Shown: one piece after another, positions 46,803 through 56,213 of the stretch
Position numbering within the stretch: the first letter of the stretch is position 1
Layout of the letters: each line of letters opens with the position of its first letter
Notes under the pieces: generated by a model
Databases searched by the model: none
Told to the model about the DNA's origin: nothing
Seen by the model: the letters and a program-made list of their open reading frames with translations, nothing else
Assembly: GCA_934120645.1 (NCBI GenBank)
Contig: CAKOUO010000007.1
Coordinates: forward strand, 9,570-73,569
DNA: 64,000 nucleotides
Source: an uncultured Clostridia bacterium
GTDB taxonomy: Bacteria > Bacillota > Clostridia > TANB77 > CAG-508
Direction of reading: 5' to 3'
Program-made: the position numbers and the translations under genes

Positions 46803-46899
46803 AAAAATACCTCCTAATATTTTTATTATAACATAAAAAACCAAAAAAGTATTAAAAACAAAAAAAATATGATATAATCACAAAAAGTAGGAGGAAAAC

Positions 46900-49326
46900 A
46901 TGATAAATATAAAAGAACTTACTAAGAACATAAACAAAAAAGATTCAACTATACAAAAAACTTTTTTTGAAATAGTATACAAAATAAATATAAATATAGA
47001 AGAAAATAACCCAATATACAAAAATTGGTTAAATTCATTTATCTATTGTTATGGAGATTTAAGCAAAGAAAATAACAGTGCTAATGCAAAAAAATGTGTA
47101 GAAACAATCAACAAACTATACAACATAAAATTAGAAAACAACAACTTACATAAATTTATATTCAGTCTACAATCTACATACACAATATTATTAAAATTAA
47201 TAGTAATAAACTCATTTTTTAAAAAAGAAAACATAGAAATTGACCAAAAAGAATTTAAAGAATTAATGAATGGAAAAATAACAACAAAATACATAAATAA
47301 AGAAATATGGAATACAGATTGGTTTTTTATAACAACAAATTACTGGGACGAAATAGGAGAAGCAACAAATAAATTAAGTAATATAATATTAAAATATAAA
47401 GATGATAAAGAACCTGAATACAGTGTAGCAGAAGAATTTAAAAAATTATATGAATATTTATTCCCAAAAGAAATAAGACATTCACTAGGAGAATACTATA
47501 CACCATTTTGGCTAGCAAATGACATATACACAAATATAGAAGAAAATTATAAAATAGGTAAACAGACAAAATTTATAGACCCAACCTGTGGTTCAGGAAT
47601 ATTTTTAGAAAGCTTACTAAAAAATAATAGAGAAATAACAACAGAAAATATATATGGTTTTGACATAAATCCAATAGCAGTATTAACAACAAAAATTGTA
47701 ATTATTTATAACAAAGGAATAGATACAAAAATTAATATATATCAAAACGATATATTAATGTATCCAGACTTAATATATAAAAATGCAAGCTCAGACAACT
47801 TTTGCAATATTTATATTTTTGGAAACAAATTTTCTTTTCCAAAAGAAATTCAACAACAAAAAGAAAAAATGTTAAAATACATACAAGAATCAAAAGATAA
47901 AGAAAACACAGAATTATCTAAACAAATAAACAAATATGATAATATAAGCAAAGAAGTATATATAAATTTATTAAAAGAAAGAATAGAAAGCATATTTATA
48001 AAAAACATAGACTATGTAATAGGAAATCCGCCATGGATCAACTGGGAATACTTACCCGAAATTTCAAAAGAACTAACAAAAAAGACATGGATAAAATACG
48101 GACTATTTGAGCAAAATGGAAAAAATCTATCTTTTTCAAAAGAAGACATATCAGTACTAGTAACATATATAGCAATAGACAAGTTATTAAAAGAAAAAGG
48201 AATTATAAGCTTTGTAATTAGAATGGGATCATTCAAATCAAAACAAAACGGAATAGGATTTAGAAATTTTAAACTAGGAACAAACGGAGAAGATATAAAA
48301 GTACTACATGTAGACGACTTTTCAAACATGAAAGTATTTCCAGGAGCAATAAACACAAGTTGTGTTGCATATATGAAAAAAGGAGAAATTACCACATACC
48401 CAGTTCCATTCTCAACATGTAAAATGAAAGATAACAAAATTATAAAAACAAACGAAATTGCAATACCAACAACTAACGAAAAAAATTCAATATGGTTAAA
48501 TACAACAGAAGAAAAACTAAAAGAAGAAAAAATGGTATTAGGAAACAACAATTATAGAGCAAGAACAGGAGTATTTACAGGAGGAGCAAATGCAGTATAT
48601 TGGGTAAGAACATTACAAACATTAGAAAACGGAAATATCTTAATAGAAAATGTAGTAGAAAGAGCCAAAAGAAAAGCACCACAAATACAATTTGAAATAG
48701 AAAAAGGACTAGTATATGAACTATGCAGAGGCTCAGAACTAGGAAAAGAAACAAAAAACGACATAGCTATAATCTGTCCACATACACAATTTACCAAAAT
48801 GAAAGCAATAGATATAGAAGTAATGAAAGAACAATATCCATTAACATTAAATTATCTAACATACTTTAAAGACATATTAAACGAAAGAAAAGGATTTGCA
48901 ACATGGGAAAAATCAAATCAAGAAGAATCATTTTACGCAATTCAAAGAATAGGAGAATACACATTTAAAAAATATAAAGTAGCATGGAAATACATAAGTA
49001 AAAAATTTGAAGTGTTTTTAATTAATGAATCTAGCAACGAAATGCTAGAAAATACATTAGTATTACCAAGTGAAAAAATAATGTATGTAGCATTTGATGA
49101 TAAAGATGAAGCAAATTATCTTGCTGGAATTTTGAATTCTAGAATTGTAAAAGAAACAGTGGAAAGTTTTATGACAGAAACGAGTATATCAACTCATGTT
49201 TTAGATAAGTTGAAGATTGAAGATTTTGATAGAAATAATACTTTGCATATGAGTATTGCCCAAAACTATGAGAATAAAAATTATGATGAATTAAATTCAT
49301 TGGTGTATAAATATTATAAGGTATAA
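46900..49326 (+). CDS. N6-adenine DNA methyltransferase (Eco57I-like)
   Basis: 808 residues. Helical N-terminal region, SAM-binding motif I DPTCGSGIF at about 227, catalytic motif NPPWINW at about 376, and a C-terminal target-recognition region (about 520-800). Size and layout fit Eco57I-like or type IIG methyltransferases. I see no nuclease motif in its N-terminus. The divergent gene at 45627-46802 may be the matching nuclease. AGGAGG precedes ATG 46900. Target sequence unknown. Confidence 0.9.
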   Translation: MINIKELTKNINKKDSTIQKTFFEIVYKININIEENNPIYKNWLNSFIYCYGDLSKENNSANAKKCVETINKLYNIKLENNNLHKFIFSLQSTYTILLKLIVINSFFKKENIEIDQKEFKELMNGKITTKYINKEIWNTDWFFITTNYWDEIGEATNKLSNIILKYKDDKEPEYSVAEEFKKLYEYLFPKEIRHSLGEYYTPFWLANDIYTNIEENYKIGKQTKFIDPTCGSGIFLESLLKNNREITTENIYGFDINPIAVLTTKIVIIYNKGIDTKINIYQNDILMYPDLIYKNASSDNFCNIYIFGNKFSFPKEIQQQKEKMLKYIQESKDKENTELSKQINKYDNISKEVYINLLKERIESIFIKNIDYVIGNPPWINWEYLPEISKELTKKTWIKYGLFEQNGKNLSFSKEDISVLVTYIAIDKLLKEKGIISFVIRMGSFKSKQNGIGFRNFKLGTNGEDIKVLHVDDFSNMKVFPGAINTSCVAYMKKGEITTYPVPFSTCKMKDNKIIKTNEIAIPTTNEKNSIWLNTTEEKLKEEKMVLGNNNYRARTGVFTGGANAVYWVRTLQTLENGNILIENVVERAKRKAPQIQFEIEKGLVYELCRGSELGKETKNDIAIICPHTQFTKMKAIDIEVMKEQYPLTLNYLTYFKDILNERKGFATWEKSNQEESFYAIQRIGEYTFKKYKVAWKYISKKFEVFLINESSNEMLENTLVLPSEKIMYVAFDDKDEANYLAGILNSRIVKETVESFMTETSISTHVLDKLKIEDFDRNNTLHMSIAQNYENKNYDELNSLVYKYYKV

Positions 49327-49365
49327 AAAAAGAAAGCATTTGCTGAATTTTAGCAAGTGTTTTTT
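49327..49365 (+). terminator. terminator after methyltransferase gene
   Basis: Imperfect hairpin around TTTGCT / AGCAAG followed by a T-run, directly after the stop. Confidence 0.6.
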
Positions 49366-49521
49366 GTCTTTTATTTTAATTATTGTGGTTATTTTTTTCT
49401 GCTGTTGTTTTTTATTTTTGTAGTTAGAATATTTTTATGAAATTTTATTGGAATTGTGCACAGGGAGTGGTATAATTGTGGAAAATGAAATATATAGAAG
49501 AATTTAGAAAAGAGGAATAAA

Positions 49522-50112
49522 ATGAATTTAAAACAGAATAATGAAATAACTGTAAAAATCAAAGTAAAATTAGATGAATTTTATAAAATAGTAGAAAAAA
49601 AGGGATTTAAAATTATTGATAAATTTTCTATGAATGATACATATTTTGTACCAGAAACATTAAACTTGGATAAAACAAGTACAAGAGATATTTTATCAAA
49701 AGCAGTATTGGTAAGAGACATTAGAGAGAATTTTTCAAATAAAGTGATTAAAAAAATAACTTTTAAAATTAAAAATTTTGATGACAAAGGAAATATATTA
49801 AATCAAGAAGCGGTTAATTGTGATATTCTAGAAATAGAAGATGCTAAAAATCTATTAAAAGCAATAGGATATAAAGAACTTATGTGCATAAAAGAAAATG
49901 ACATAGTATATGAAAAAGATGGACTTCAGTTAGCAATAAAAAATATTGAAAATGGAGATAAACTAATAGAAGTAGAAACTGAAGATAATAAAGATTTTGA
50001 TACTATAGAAAAATTAATTCATAAAATTAATGAAATAGATATACCAATTTATACTGATAATTATTTTGTAAAAAAAGCAGAAATAGAATTAGATAAAATA
50101 TTAAATAGATAG
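49522..50112 (+). CDS. CYTH-like domain protein
   Basis: 196 residues. Beta-rich with alternating charged residues (NNEITVKIKVKLDEF at the start; ITFKIKNFD; KLIEVETED), resembling CYTH or class IV adenylate cyclase proteins, which act on triphosphates inside a beta tunnel. The usual ExExK is imperfect (EITVK), so substrate and activity are open. GAGG precedes ATG 49522. The ASCH gene starts 12 bases after its stop. Confidence 0.65.
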   Translation: MNLKQNNEITVKIKVKLDEFYKIVEKKGFKIIDKFSMNDTYFVPETLNLDKTSTRDILSKAVLVRDIRENFSNKVIKKITFKIKNFDDKGNILNQEAVNCDILEIEDAKNLLKAIGYKELMCIKENDIVYEKDGLQLAIKNIENGDKLIEVETEDNKDFDTIEKLIHKINEIDIPIYTDNYFVKKAEIELDKILNR

Positions 50113-50124
50113 GAAAGGACTTAT

Positions 50125-50508
50125 ATGAAAGTATTAACGATAAAACAGCCATGGGCAACATTGATAATGCAAAAATATAAAAGATTTGAATTTAGGAGTT
50201 GGAAAACAAATTATAGAGGAGAATTATTGATTCATGCAGGAAAAAGTATAGATAAGGAAGCACTAAAAAGATTGGAGAAATATCTTCCAGATGAATTGCC
50301 GGTTGGTAAGATTTTGGGCAAGGTTACTTTGTGCGATTGTATAAATTGTGATGATAATTTTAAGAATTTGTGCTTGTTAGAAAATAAAGATGTTTATGCT
50401 AAGAGTGTTTTTGTGGAAAAGTATGCGTGGCAGTTTGAAAATGTTGTGGTTTTTGATGAGCCTATTGAGGCTAAGGGAATGCTTTGTTTGTGGGAGTATG
50501 AGGTTTAG
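50125..50508 (+). CDS. ASCH domain protein
   Basis: 127 residues, beginning MKVLTIKQPWATLIM with the ASCH pattern (W11, E-x-R-S-W, LLIHAGK). ASCH domains bind RNA or modified nucleic acid. It lies 11 bases before the duplicated tRNA-fMet end. A second copy starts at 63870, suggesting this gene marks the right end of this element family. Confidence 0.85.
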   Translation: MKVLTIKQPWATLIMQKYKRFEFRSWKTNYRGELLIHAGKSIDKEALKRLEKYLPDELPVGKILGKVTLCDCINCDDNFKNLCLLENKDVYAKSVFVEKYAWQFENVVVFDEPIEAKGMLCLWEYEV

Positions 50509-50519
50509 GTAGAGGAGAA

Positions 50520-50566
50520 CTCATAACCCGAAGGTCGATAGTTCGAGTCTATCCCCCGCAACCAAA
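50520..50566. other. attachment site, duplicated 3' end of tRNA-fMet
   Basis: 47 bases repeating 44389-44435 with one mismatch. Only the 3' part of the tRNA is present, so this is not a functional tRNA. Confidence 0.9.
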
Positions 50567-50914
50567 GAATAAATACTTACAGTTTCAACGACTGTGGGTA
50601 TTTTTTTATGCCTTGAAATTGGTTGCAATAATGGTTTGAAATGACAATATTATGTCGAATTGGGTAAAAATTGGGTAAAATAAATACCTCAAATGCCATA
50701 AATATCAATAAAAATTCATTAAAATTTTATACTTACATTACAATGTTATAAATAAATATTTTAAATTTTTAACATAATTTAATAATGTAAATTGCAATAA
50801 AATTTTTAAATTTATAGTAAAAAACTTTTGGGAAAGAGATATATAATCTCAAAGTTTTTTACCTTTTTACATCGTGAAAATTTGTAATTTGTGAAAATTA
50901 GAAAAAAGTTCAAA
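50567..50914. promoter_or_regulatory. 348-bp non-coding left end of fMet element
   Basis: A terminator-like hairpin at 50571-50606 (TACTTACAGT against ACTGTGGGTA, then T-run). Two direct repeats TTGGGTAAAA at 50660-50669 and 50671-50680, one helical turn apart, are candidate integrase arm sites. An imperfect hairpin at about 50819-50862 is a likely integrase terminator on the minus strand. Confidence 0.6.
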
Positions 50915-52108
50915 TTAAGACCTTGTTGGTAATAATAAGTTTTCTAGTGCATAGCCAGCTTTTCTATTATGAGAAAGTAGTGGATGCACATAAAAGTCAA
51001 GTGTAGTACTTATTTGTGCATGACCCAGTCTCGCAGAAATTACTGCTATATCAATATTTTGTGCAACTAGTAAACTTGCATTTGTATGTCTTAATCCGTG
51101 AAAATTAATTACAGGTAATCCTATTTGACCAACATATTTAACAAACCATTTGCTAATTGTAGAAGGGTGCATTGGTTTGCCATCCGCCTGTACAAATAAC
51201 CTATCAGAATTAGTCCATAATTCGCCGTAAATCGATTTTTGTTCTTCATACCATAACTTATATTCCTCAAGTAAAGAAATGATAAATTCAGGTATTGCAA
51301 TTTCTCTAATGGAACTTTCTGTTTTTGGAACTTTTGTGAAGACTCCCATATCTGCTAGGTACTGACTAGAACGATTAATACTGATAATTCCGTTTTTAAA
51401 ATCAACATCTTGCCATTCTAGTCCCATTAATTCACCTAAACGAACACCAGTAAATACTGTAAGAATGATTGCAACTTTGTATTTAGTATCTTCATTAGGT
51501 AATAGTTCTAAATTTTCTAGTAATATTTTAGTTTGCTCATCATCATAAGATCTTCTTTTTGGTTTCCTAGCTTTAGGTGGTTGAACACGTTCAGCAGGAT
51601 TCGTCACTATTAATTGCCAATAAACTGCTTTATGAAGCATTGCTCTTAATAATCTGTGATGCTCTAAAATCGTTTTACCAGATAAGGGCTTTTTAGTTTT
51701 TGAACCATTGTTACCTTTTTTTCTAACTAATTGAGTATCTTTTTCAAGTAAATCATAGAATTTCATAATGTCAGTTGGTTTAATTTTGTTAATATAGAAA
51801 TGCCCAAAGTATGGTAAAAGTCTTGTTTCTAACATTCTACAATATCTTTTATATGTTGATGGAGCCAGTTCTTTTGAACCATAATCTCTTTTCCATATTT
51901 CAGTAAATTCAGAAAATTTAAGAGATTTACCATCAATTACTAAACCATTTTGTACTTCAGTAACAAATTTTGCTAGTTCAACTTCTGCATCTTTTTTTGT
52001 TCCATGGACTGTTTTTCTGTGTATCATAGGTTTTCCGTCTAGGTCAAATCCTTCAGATACTGTTAGCCTGTAACTATTTTTTCCTCTTTTTTCTATACTC
52101 CCAGCCAT
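50915..52108 (-). CDS. tyrosine recombinase (Tn916-type integrase) of fMet element
   Basis: 397 residues. N-terminal arm-binding domain (about 1-55, EKRGKNSYRLTVSEG), core-binding domain (about 65-180), and a catalytic domain with R223 (GVRLGE), K262, H337-x2-R340 (FHGLRHT), H363 (RLGHAQ) and Y373 (DFYVH). AAAGGAGGTGA precedes ATG 52108. It should recombine the tRNA-fMet attachment sites at 44389, 50520 and a predicted one beyond the window. Confidence 0.95.
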   Translation of the reverse strand: MAGSIEKRGKNSYRLTVSEGFDLDGKPMIHRKTVHGTKKDAEVELAKFVTEVQNGLVIDGKSLKFSEFTEIWKRDYGSKELAPSTYKRYCRMLETRLLPYFGHFYINKIKPTDIMKFYDLLEKDTQLVRKKGNNGSKTKKPLSGKTILEHHRLLRAMLHKAVYWQLIVTNPAERVQPPKARKPKRRSYDDEQTKILLENLELLPNEDTKYKVAIILTVFTGVRLGELMGLEWQDVDFKNGIISINRSSQYLADMGVFTKVPKTESSIREIAIPEFIISLLEEYKLWYEEQKSIYGELWTNSDRLFVQADGKPMHPSTISKWFVKYVGQIGLPVINFHGLRHTNASLLVAQNIDIAVISARLGHAQISTTLDFYVHPLLSHNRKAGYALENLLLPTRS

Positions 52109-52163
52109 TACTTATTTCACCTCCTTTCAAGTATGCCTATGGGTGTGAGGAGTATTAATTTAA

Positions 52164-52206
52164 TTGTTAACAAAGATATTATATAACAATAGTTAACAAA
52201 ATACAA
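52164..52206 (-). promoter_or_regulatory. int promoter with paired GTTAAC operators
   Basis: TTGTAT (52206-52201), 17 bases, TATAAT (52183-52178) on the minus strand. GTTAAC sites at 52192-52197 (in the spacer) and 52166-52171 (6 bases past the -10 box), 26 bp apart. The same layout recurs at 55396-55436. Confidence 0.68.
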
Positions 52207-52272
52207 TAGAAATTTGCAAAAAAATAAAAAACATTATTTTACTTTAAAAAAAATAAAAAAACAAAAAAACAC

Positions 52273-52301
52273 TTGACAAAAACATCAAAAAAGAATATAA
52301 T
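52273..52301 (+). promoter_or_regulatory. consensus promoter of regulator operon
   Basis: Perfect TTGACA, 17 bases, TATAAT, 35 bases before ATG 52337. Confidence 0.85.
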
Positions 52302-52336
52302 ACAGAAAAATAACAAAGCAGAAAGGAATGAAAGGT

Positions 52337-53062
52337 ATGATTGATGATGAGTTTGCTAAGGCTATAGTTGAAGGTATGCAACAAGGTTTAAAGAGAGCTA
52401 AAACAGCAAAAAGAGAAAATGGAGATAGATTTGACAATGCTGAACGATTTAGAATTATTGATAAAATGATGAGTTCATTATATTATAAAATAGGAGAAAA
52501 TGAAAGAATTGAAGTGAAAGAATTTTATAGGTATGGCTATAAATTACTTCTTGCTTATAATAGGGAAGAACACACATTATATTCTTTTATGAGTGAAGAT
52601 AGATTAGCTTCATTAATAAATTCCAATAATATTAAGGATAAACAGAACTACATTTTCAGCTTAATGAAATTTAATCCGGATGATAGACAACAACAAGTAC
52701 TGTTGCCAGAAATGGATATAATACTTGATGAACAAGCTAAAATACAAGAAAGAATAAGAGAAATAATTGAAGAAGATGGAGAAATACAATATATTACAAT
52801 CTTATATAAAAAACAAGGATATAAATTATTAGGTGTAAGAGCTGTGAAGATGTCTCAATATGCTGAAACTATTGCTAATAAAGATTTATCTGATTATATT
52901 GCAGTTGATTATGAAGATGTTTATGAGGATGTAAATAATAGTAGAGAAGAAATTCCAGCAGAGCTTGAATTCAACTTTAAATCAGAAATTTTAGCTAAAT
53001 CTGAAAACTTAGACGTAGAAATAGATAACAAAGATATAAAAAGAGGGGAAAATAATGAATAA
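52337..53062 (+). CDS. hypothetical protein of mobile element
   Basis: 241 residues, mostly alpha-beta, not firmly recognised (possibly DUF5986-like). It starts MIDDEFAKAIVEGM and ends in an acidic tail (DVEIDNKDIKRGENNE). ATG 52328 overlaps AGAAAGGA; ATG 52337 lies 9 bases after it and is preferred. It overlaps the XRE-ImmA gene by 8 bases, so the two are translationally coupled and probably work together. Confidence 0.72.
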   Translation: MIDDEFAKAIVEGMQQGLKRAKTAKRENGDRFDNAERFRIIDKMMSSLYYKIGENERIEVKEFYRYGYKLLLAYNREEHTLYSFMSEDRLASLINSNNIKDKQNYIFSLMKFNPDDRQQQVLLPEMDIILDEQAKIQERIREIIEEDGEIQYITILYKKQGYKLLGVRAVKMSQYAETIANKDLSDYIAVDYEDVYEDVNNSREEIPAELEFNFKSEILAKSENLDVEIDNKDIKRGENNE

Positions 53063-54215
53063 TTTTAATGGTGAAAGATTAAAATTAGCAAGAATATATA
53101 GAAACATGACAGCCAGCGAGTTAGCTGAAAAAATAGGCGTTACTCGACAAGCTGTCTTACAATATGAAAAAAATGAAAATAACCCTAAATTAGATACAGA
53201 ATTTACAATAATAACTACATTACATTTTCCTAGAGATTTCTTTTATAAAGATAATTTATATGATGTACCAGTTGAAAATACTTTTTTTAGAGCATTATCG
53301 AGTACAAAAAAAATTGATTTACAAACACAGGAAGAAAAAACTAAAATTATAGTATACATATATGAGTTCTTAAATAATTATTTTAATTATCCTGAATTGG
53401 ATTTACCAGAGATAGATACGGATATTGATTTGAATAATAAAGAAAATATAGAAGATATTGCAATAAAAGTAAGAAATTATTGGGAATTAGGAACTCAGCC
53501 AATAGAAAATATGGTAAATTTATTAGAAAATAAAGGAATAATTGTATCAACATTAAATGTAAATAATAAAAAAATTGATGCCTTTACTCAAGTACATAAG
53601 GTTAATAAAAAAGATAAATATTGTGTTGTATTGAGTAACGATAAGCAGTCAGTGGCAAGAAGAAATTTTGATGCGGCTCATGAATTAGGTCATATAATAT
53701 TACATAGAAATATAGAAAAAATAGAAGAATTATCACCAGAAGAACAAAGAAAATTAGAAGAACAAGCAAATTCTTTTGCAGCAGCGTTTTTATTGCCTAA
53801 AAATGAATTTTTTAATGATCTAAGAGATCCTTTAAATTTAGAGTATTATAAAGAACTTAAGAAAAAATGGAAGGTTTCAATAGCAGCAATGGTAATGAGA
53901 GCAAGACAACTTGGAAGGATTAATAATAGTCAATATTTAGAATTAGTAAAGGCCATGAATTATAGAAAATGGAGAACAAGAGAACCTTTGGATAATCAAT
54001 GGAAATTGCAACAAACAATTTTGTTTAAGAAGTCAATAGATATGTTAAAAAATAATAATATTCTTTCTGGTAGCCAATTTGTATATGAAATAGGAAAATT
54101 TGGTATTCCTATGTATGCAGAAGACCTAGAAGAATTATTAGATTTAGAAAAAGGTACCTTATCAGATGATAATGTGTTATCAAATAATAATATAATCTTG
54201 CAATTTAAATCTTAA
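53055..54215 (+). CDS. XRE helix-turn-helix plus ImmA/IrrE metallopeptidase fusion
   Basis: 386 residues. Helix-turn-helix at about 8-60 (MTASELAEKIGVTRQAVLQY), then an ImmA/IrrE zinc peptidase with H209-E-L-G-H213 and a downstream glutamate in EEQANSFAAAFLLP. In integrative elements such proteins combine the repressor with the protease that relieves repression after DNA damage or recipient sensing. It is the likely reader of the GTTAAC operators; that is inference. Confidence 0.9.
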   Translation: MNNFNGERLKLARIYRNMTASELAEKIGVTRQAVLQYEKNENNPKLDTEFTIITTLHFPRDFFYKDNLYDVPVENTFFRALSSTKKIDLQTQEEKTKIIVYIYEFLNNYFNYPELDLPEIDTDIDLNNKENIEDIAIKVRNYWELGTQPIENMVNLLENKGIIVSTLNVNNKKIDAFTQVHKVNKKDKYCVVLSNDKQSVARRNFDAAHELGHIILHRNIEKIEELSPEEQRKLEEQANSFAAAFLLPKNEFFNDLRDPLNLEYYKELKKKWKVSIAAMVMRARQLGRINNSQYLELVKAMNYRKWRTREPLDNQWKLQQTILFKKSIDMLKNNNILSGSQFVYEIGKFGIPMYAEDLEELLDLEKGTLSDDNVLSNNNIILQFKS

Positions 54216-54254
54216 AAATAGTCCTAATGAATAAAAATTCATTAGGACTATTTT
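54215..54254. terminator. bidirectional terminator
   Basis: 18-bp perfect arms starting AAAATAGTCCTAATGAAT with a 4-base loop, between convergent genes. Confidence 0.92.
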
Positions 54255-54278
54255 ATAATATATAAATACAAGTAGGTT

Positions 54279-55328
54279 TTAATTATTTTTATCCAACCAT
54301 TTATCAAATTCTTTATAAGTTTTCTTTTCAGATCTAATGGCATCCATAAATTCCTTAGCTTCCTTTTTCCAATTTTCATAATCAATCTTATAAACTTCTA
54401 TATCAGGATTACGCTTTACTAACATTGCTTTTTTTGCATAAATCTTACGATATTTACCATAAACAATTTCGTTTTCTTGTTTAATTCTTTGAGCAATTTG
54501 ATTTCCAATATCTCTACAAGTTTGTTTTCCTTTGTATAAATTATTACAGTAATTAATGCGTGGATTATCTGTTATAAAGTATTTACCACAATTCTTACAT
54601 TTTTTTATAAGATATTTATTATTAAGTACAAATTGAAATAATGTAACATATAAAATTCCATAAATATTGTCATTACTAGAACTATAATCTGGTTCAACAT
54701 CATAATCTGGAGCAGACTTAAAGAATTTGATTAAATCTTTTTCTGTAGATCCTTTAATACCAGATATTGTTCTAAAAGAAAAGCCTTGTGGCATGGAAAA
54801 GTAGTTATTTATAAATCTATCTAGCTTTTTAGCATGAGAGTTATAATAAATATAAAATCTTATTTTAGAAGTAAAATCTTTAATTTCTTCAATATTATTA
54901 ATGTTAAATATATAATCAACAAATTCTGATAATAGTTTTTGACCACGTTTTGAGTCATTTTTTATTTCTTCAAAATATTTTTCAAATAATTCTTTTACTT
55001 TATTAAAAGAATAAAGTTTATTTACTTCAAATTTATTTATATCATCTTCACCAGTATATATGATGTATGAAGTAAAAAACTTAGTAAACCACATAAAACA
55101 ATCATCATAATTATCAAAATTACAATTTAAAAAGTCAATAAGTTCAGTACAAAGTGTCTGAGTGGTAGTTGTAGTATTAATAGTAAAATAACCTGTATTA
55201 ATGTTTTTTAGATTATAATAATTTGGCTTAGATGATTTTGTTTTTGCATATAAAAATGCTTTATGTGTAAGTGTTTCGTTCTTTGAAACAAATATACTAA
55301 TAGGTTCATCAATTTTTAATTTGTTCAT
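54279..55328 (-). CDS. DUF6076-like protein with zinc-finger
   Basis: 349 residues. The N-terminal two-thirds are not recognised. The C-terminal zinc-finger has CKNCGKYF, then INYCNN and QTCRDIGNQIAQRIKQ, followed by a basic helix-rich tail. It resembles CGNR/DUF6076 proteins and matches in style the protein at 12827-13693 in the other element. GGAGG precedes ATG 55328. Nucleic-acid binding is likely; the exact role is unknown. Confidence 0.72.
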   Translation of the reverse strand: MNKLKIDEPISIFVSKNETLTHKAFLYAKTKSSKPNYYNLKNINTGYFTINTTTTTQTLCTELIDFLNCNFDNYDDCFMWFTKFFTSYIIYTGEDDINKFEVNKLYSFNKVKELFEKYFEEIKNDSKRGQKLLSEFVDYIFNINNIEEIKDFTSKIRFYIYYNSHAKKLDRFINNYFSMPQGFSFRTISGIKGSTEKDLIKFFKSAPDYDVEPDYSSSNDNIYGILYVTLFQFVLNNKYLIKKCKNCGKYFITDNPRINYCNNLYKGKQTCRDIGNQIAQRIKQENEIVYGKYRKIYAKKAMLVKRNPDIEVYKIDYENWKKEAKEFMDAIRSEKKTYKEFDKWLDKNN

Positions 55329-55337
55329 AATTCCTCC

Positions 55338-55436
55338 GTTAACAGTTTATGAAATTCAATAAAGTTAACCTGCTATCAAAATACACTAAAAAGTATTTAC
55401 AAAGTTAACTACAAACAATATAATACATTTGTTAAC
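55338..55436. promoter_or_regulatory. divergent control region with four GTTAAC operators
   Basis: GTTAAC at 55338, 55364, 55404 and 55431, in two pairs 26 and 27 bp apart. The right pair straddles the + promoter TTTACA-17-TATAAT (55396-55424). The left pair is on the side of the minus-strand DUF6076-like gene. Confidence 0.75.
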
Positions 55437-55477
55437 AAAAGTCAATATTAAATTACAAAAAAACAGGAGGTGATATT

Positions 55478-55675
55478 ATGGAACTACAAAAGATTCAAAG
55501 AACAACACTAACGATGAAAGAAGCAAGTGAGTATTTAGGAATTTCTTATTGGTTAATTAATCAACTAGTAAGAAGAAAACAAATACCATGTTCTAAAGTT
55601 GGTGGAAAATATTTATTTAGAGTACAAGCTTTAGATGAATATTTAACAAAAATGGAACAAGAATCAATAGATTAG
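55478..55675 (+). CDS. excisionase-like helix-turn-helix protein
   Basis: 65 residues; LTMKEASEYLGISYWLINQL then IPCSKVGGKYLFRVQALDEYL is the MerR/Xis-type winged helix. AGGAGGTGA precedes ATG 55478. It is first in the replication operon and is expected to act in excision or transcription control. Paired-operator control links it to the integrase. Confidence 0.85.
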   Translation: MELQKIQRTTLTMKEASEYLGISYWLINQLVRRKQIPCSKVGGKYLFRVQALDEYLTKMEQESID

Positions 55676-55703
55676 ATTCAAAAGAAAGTGAGGAAAGGAG
55701 GAT

Positions 55704-56213
55704 ATGGCTAATTTACAATGGTTAAAATTATCTACGGATTTTTTTGATAATAACAAAATAAAATTGCTAGAAAGTGAAAAGGATGGGGATACAATAATTA
55801 GAGTATGGATACAACTTTTAATAACAGCAATGAAAAGCAATTATCAAGGTAGATTATCTATAACAGAAGATAAACCGATGACGGCTGATGATATTTCAAA
55901 GATTATGGGAAAGTCTGAGAAAAAAATTACAAAATATTTGGGAAAATTTAAAGAATTACAAATGATTATTATAGAAGAAAATTTTTATAAAATCAAAAAT
56001 TGGTCTAAATACCAAAGTGCTGATAAACTTGAAGAAATCAGACTACAAAATTGTTTAAGACAACAAAAATATCGTGAAAAAAAGAAAAGTGAAACAGAAA
56101 AAAGTAACGTTACAATAACGCAACGTAACACTAAAGAAGAGAAAAAGATTAGAAATAAAATAGAAAAAGAAGGAGATGAGAATAGAAGTGGATTTAAAGA
56201 ATTCAAATTATAA
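55704..56213 (+). CDS. phage replisome organiser N-terminal domain protein
   Basis: 169 residues. NLQWLKLSTDFFDNNKIKLL opens the phage replisome organiser domain; SEKKITKYLGKFKELQMI is its winged helix. The C-terminal part is Lys/Glu-rich. It probably recognises the element origin. AGGAGG precedes ATG 55704. It overlaps the DnaC-like gene. Confidence 0.87.
   Translation: MANLQWLKLSTDFFDNNKIKLLESEKDGDTIIRVWIQLLITAMKSNYQGRLSITEDKPMTADDISKIMGKSEKKITKYLGKFKELQMIIIEENFYKIKNWSKYQSADKLEEIRLQNCLRQQKYREKKKSETEKSNVTITQRNTKEEKKIRNKIEKEGDENRSGFKEFKL

Larger units (their letters stand above)
44436..50519. mobile_element. candidate cis-mobilizable or accreted element beside tRNA-fMet
   Basis: Flanked by the tRNA-fMet attachment repeats but with no integrase of its own. 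It holds a lipoprotein-like gene, thioredoxin, a candidate restriction pair, a CYTH-like gene and an ASCH gene next to its right end. The integrase just to the right (50915) could act on both repeats. Confidence 0.6.

Noticed and set aside
50509..50566. A second tRNA-fMet gene
   Set aside because: Only the anticodon-to-CCA part is present; the 5' half is missing, so it is an attachment duplicate.
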